From DASSBR01 sp035688265 (GTDB taxonomy: Bacteria > Pseudomonadota > Gammaproteobacteria > Natronospirales > DASSBR01): a stretch of 64,000 nt of DNA. The notes under the pieces were generated by a model. It was not told the origin of the DNA and ran no database searches. It worked only from the letters and a program-made list of their open reading frames with translations. Of this stretch, positions 62,455 through 64,000 are shown piece after piece; the stretch's first letter is position 1; each line of letters starts with the position of its first letter. A program made the position numbers and the translations under genes. The stretch covers positions 38,123 through 102,122 of the forward strand of contig DASSNE010000003.1 of the NCBI GenBank assembly GCA_035688265.1, given 5' to 3'.

Positions 62455-63339
62455 ATGTCCGACACGTTGATTCAAGCCGAACTCAAGTCCCTGCCGCTGG
62501 TTCACCGCGGCAAGGTGCGCGATATCTTCGCCGTCGGTGACGACCGTCTGCTGATCGTCGCCACTGACCGGCTGTCGGCGTTTGACGTGGTCCTGCCGGA
62601 CCCGATTCCCGGGAAGGGGAAGGTGCTCACCGGCCTCGCACGTTTCTGGTTCGAACGCACCCGCCACATCGTGCCGAATCACGTAGCCGACATACCGCTG
62701 GAAGAAGCCGTGTCGGACGCCGACGACCGGCGGTTGGTTGCAGGTCGCGCGACCGTGGTGCGCAAACTCAAGCCGCTGCCGATCGAGGCGATCGCGCGCG
62801 GTTACCTGATCGGCTCGGGCTGGAAGGACTACCAGAGGAACGGCACCGTCTGCGGGCTGCCATTGCCCGCCGGCCTGCAGCAGGCGGACCGCCTGCCCGA
62901 ACCGTTGTTCACACCGTCGTCGAAGGCCGCGGCCGGCCAGCACGACGAGAACATCGACTTCCGGGAGGTGGAGCGGCTGGTGGGGCCGGTGATCGCCGCG
63001 CAGGTTCGCGATGCGACACTGGCGCTGTACGAATTCGGGGCCATGCATGCGGCCGAGCGTGGCGTCATCATCGCTGACACCAAGTTCGAATTCGGCCTCG
63101 ACGACGATGGCAAACTCGTCTTGATCGACGAGGCGCTGACCCCGGATTCCTCCCGATTCTGGCCTGCGGCAAGCTACCGGCCCGGTATCAGCCCGCCCAG
63201 CTTCGACAAGCAGTTCGTGCGCGACTACCTGGAAACGCTGGACTGGAACAAGACGGCGCCGGGGCCGAAACTGCCCGCTGAGATTATCGAGAAAACGGCT
63301 GAAAAGTACCGGGAGGCCTACCGTTTGCTGACAGAGTAA
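62455..63339 (+). CDS. purC: Phosphoribosylaminoimidazole-succinocarboxamide synthase
   Basis: Makes SAICAR in purine synthesis. 294 residues, the longer bacterial type. HRGKVRDIFAVGDDRLLIVATDRLSAFDVVLPDPIPGKGKVL and IEAIARGYLIGSGWKDYQRNGTVCG with LIDEALTPDSSRFWP are the signatures. ATG 62455 has AGGAAGG 7 bases upstream; ATG 62449 is too close to it. Third purine gene in the window, away from purH-purD. Confidence 0.97.
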   Translation: MSDTLIQAELKSLPLVHRGKVRDIFAVGDDRLLIVATDRLSAFDVVLPDPIPGKGKVLTGLARFWFERTRHIVPNHVADIPLEEAVSDADDRRLVAGRATVVRKLKPLPIEAIARGYLIGSGWKDYQRNGTVCGLPLPAGLQQADRLPEPLFTPSSKAAAGQHDENIDFREVERLVGPVIAAQVRDATLALYEFGAMHAAERGVIIADTKFEFGLDDDGKLVLIDEALTPDSSRFWPAASYRPGISPPSFDKQFVRDYLETLDWNKTAPGPKLPAEIIEKTAEKYREAYRLLTE

Positions 63340-63411
63340 GCCGCTCCGCCACCTGCCGGATTGTGGACTATACTGTGACAGTGTTCTCCACATAAATATC
63401 GGAGGTGCGAT

Positions 63412-63798
63412 ATGAAGCGTGGAACTTGCACATTGTTATTTGCACTGCTTGGGACTACGGCGTTGACCGCGGGCTGCACTACCACCCCCTCAGCATCTTC
63501 ACCCCTCATCGCCAACGGCTCCAGTAGCCCCGGCTCGTTGGAAATTGCATCCAGATCGGCCATTCCCGCCCGCTACGCCAACACGCACGTCTACCACGTC
63601 ACCTACGACTTTAGGGTCGCACCGGACGGAAGTGTGCAGGATCCCGTTGTGGTGGACCGTGATTCCATTCCACGGATGATTCTCGCTACGCGTCAGGCTC
63701 TGCTCCGCTCCACCTTTGAGCCGTGTGTGCAAAGCGACTCCTGCCAACGCTCGTATACTTTCCGCTACGTTATCCCGAAGATAGAAATCCACCCGTAG
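63412..63798 (+). CDS. Small lipoprotein with a TonB C-terminal-like domain
   Basis: 128 residues. Lipoprotein signal with lipobox LTAGC (Cys near 22). The rest (YHVTYDFRVAPDGSVQDPVVVDRDSIPRM..ALLRSTFEPC..YTFRYVI) resembles the beta-alpha-beta TonB C-terminal/energy-transducer fold. GGAGG precedes ATG 63412, and a TATACT box lies at 63369-63374. No function is assigned. Confidence 0.7.
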   Translation: MKRGTCTLLFALLGTTALTAGCTTTPSASSPLIANGSSSPGSLEIASRSAIPARYANTHVYHVTYDFRVAPDGSVQDPVVVDRDSIPRMILATRQALLRSTFEPCVQSDSCQRSYTFRYVIPKIEIHP

Positions 63799-63860
63799 GA
63801 GGAGACGGATGTACGGCCTCTCAAATTGTTAACGCACTGCGTGCACTAAACGATTGGCTA

Positions 63861-64000
63861 ATCGAGATAGGGGCCGGGCGTCGCCGCCCGGGCCCCTCTC
63901 ACACCACCCGGCATGCGGGCCCGCACCGGGCGGTTCGAGAAGTTGAGGTCAGCATAGGCGAGGTGCCCCCAATCGGTCGAAGTAAGCGATGGTGAGGACG
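63861..64000 (-). mobile_element. Probable 3' end of a group II intron (catalytic domain V/VI region), cut by window edge
   Basis: Read on the minus strand, the end of the window holds a hairpin with ACCGCCCGG/CCGGGTGGT arms around TGCGGGCCCGCA, then GTGTGAGAGG, then a second stem (GGGG..GGGCG-GCGA-CGCCC..CCCC with a GNRA loop) ending TATCTCGAT. This layout, and the conceptual peptide LNFSNRPVRARMPGG, are what I recall downstream of group II intron maturase genes. The reverse transcriptase would lie beyond 64000. The exact 3' boundary (about 63861) is estimated. Confidence 0.55.

Noticed and set aside
63374..63392. Crp site upstream of the small lipoprotein
   Set aside because: TGTGA is present, but the second half-site matches only 3 of 5 bases at the right spacing.

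Overview
The window is about 64 kb of GC-rich, densely packed bacterial chromosome. I read it as a gammaproteobacterium, probably from the Xanthomonadales or a neighbouring lineage. The evidence is gene order: miaB-phoH-ybeY-corC-lnt, leuS-lptE-holA-nadD-rsfS-rlmH, maf-rng-yhdP-tldD, and rho-trxA-rhlB. Coq7, Mpl, an E. coli-type SpeD, a Crp protein very close to that of E. coli and Fis point the same way. The lineage is an inference; no 16S gene is present.

Layout. 1-8.5 kb: the start of an ABC permease, hemL, a DedA-family protein, a Lon-N protein, ubiX, mpl, a glycine-zipper lipoprotein, rnd, and an adenylate kinase with a histone-H1-like tail. 8.7-12.1 kb: a pyrophosphate pair, PPi-dependent phosphofructokinase and H+-pumping pyrophosphatase. 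12.2-20 kb: secreted and envelope proteins (a 1252-residue Asp-box/FN3/PKD protein facing a TetR regulator, an M23 peptidase and an M1-type peptidase). 20.3-40.9 kb: one uninterrupted minus-strand run of 17 genes from miaB to tldD, covering tRNA and rRNA maturation, lipoprotein and LPS assembly, DNA polymerase III delta, NAD synthesis and envelope lipid transport. 41-48.4 kb: fis, purH, purD, a DUF559 protein, rho, trxA and rhlB. 48.4-56.7 kb: a divergent DUF62 protein, an SLC13/TrkA-C permease, tRNA-Gln with rpsI-rplM, a 2Fe-2S ferredoxin, two DUF481 proteins, coq7, speD and crp. 56.7-62.4 kb: a trpEGDC operon, rpe and djlA. 62.4-64 kb: purC, a small lipoprotein and what looks like the 3' end of a group II intron running off the window.

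The core genes are ordinary housekeeping genes. The unusual layer is the space between them. At least six families of dispersed palindromic repeats sit between genes: a 276-bp array of six hairpins (two inverted copies with compensatory changes in both arms of a 25-bp stem), a CTAG-rich stem (four copies), a CCCCTT/AAGGGG paired-hairpin element (two copies), a 64-65-bp element (two inverted copies), a CCCTCTCC hairpin (two copies) and one REP/BIME. Many touch the genes directly. They supply the stop codons of mpl, ybeY, trpG, speD, trpD, rho and rpe, the C-terminal tail of TrpD, and the ribosome-binding sites of trpC and purH.

Starts were chosen by family alignment, Shine-Dalgarno spacing and operon overlap; many genes here start at GTG or TTG. 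Maf appears to have no ATG, GTG or TTG start able to include its active-site motif.
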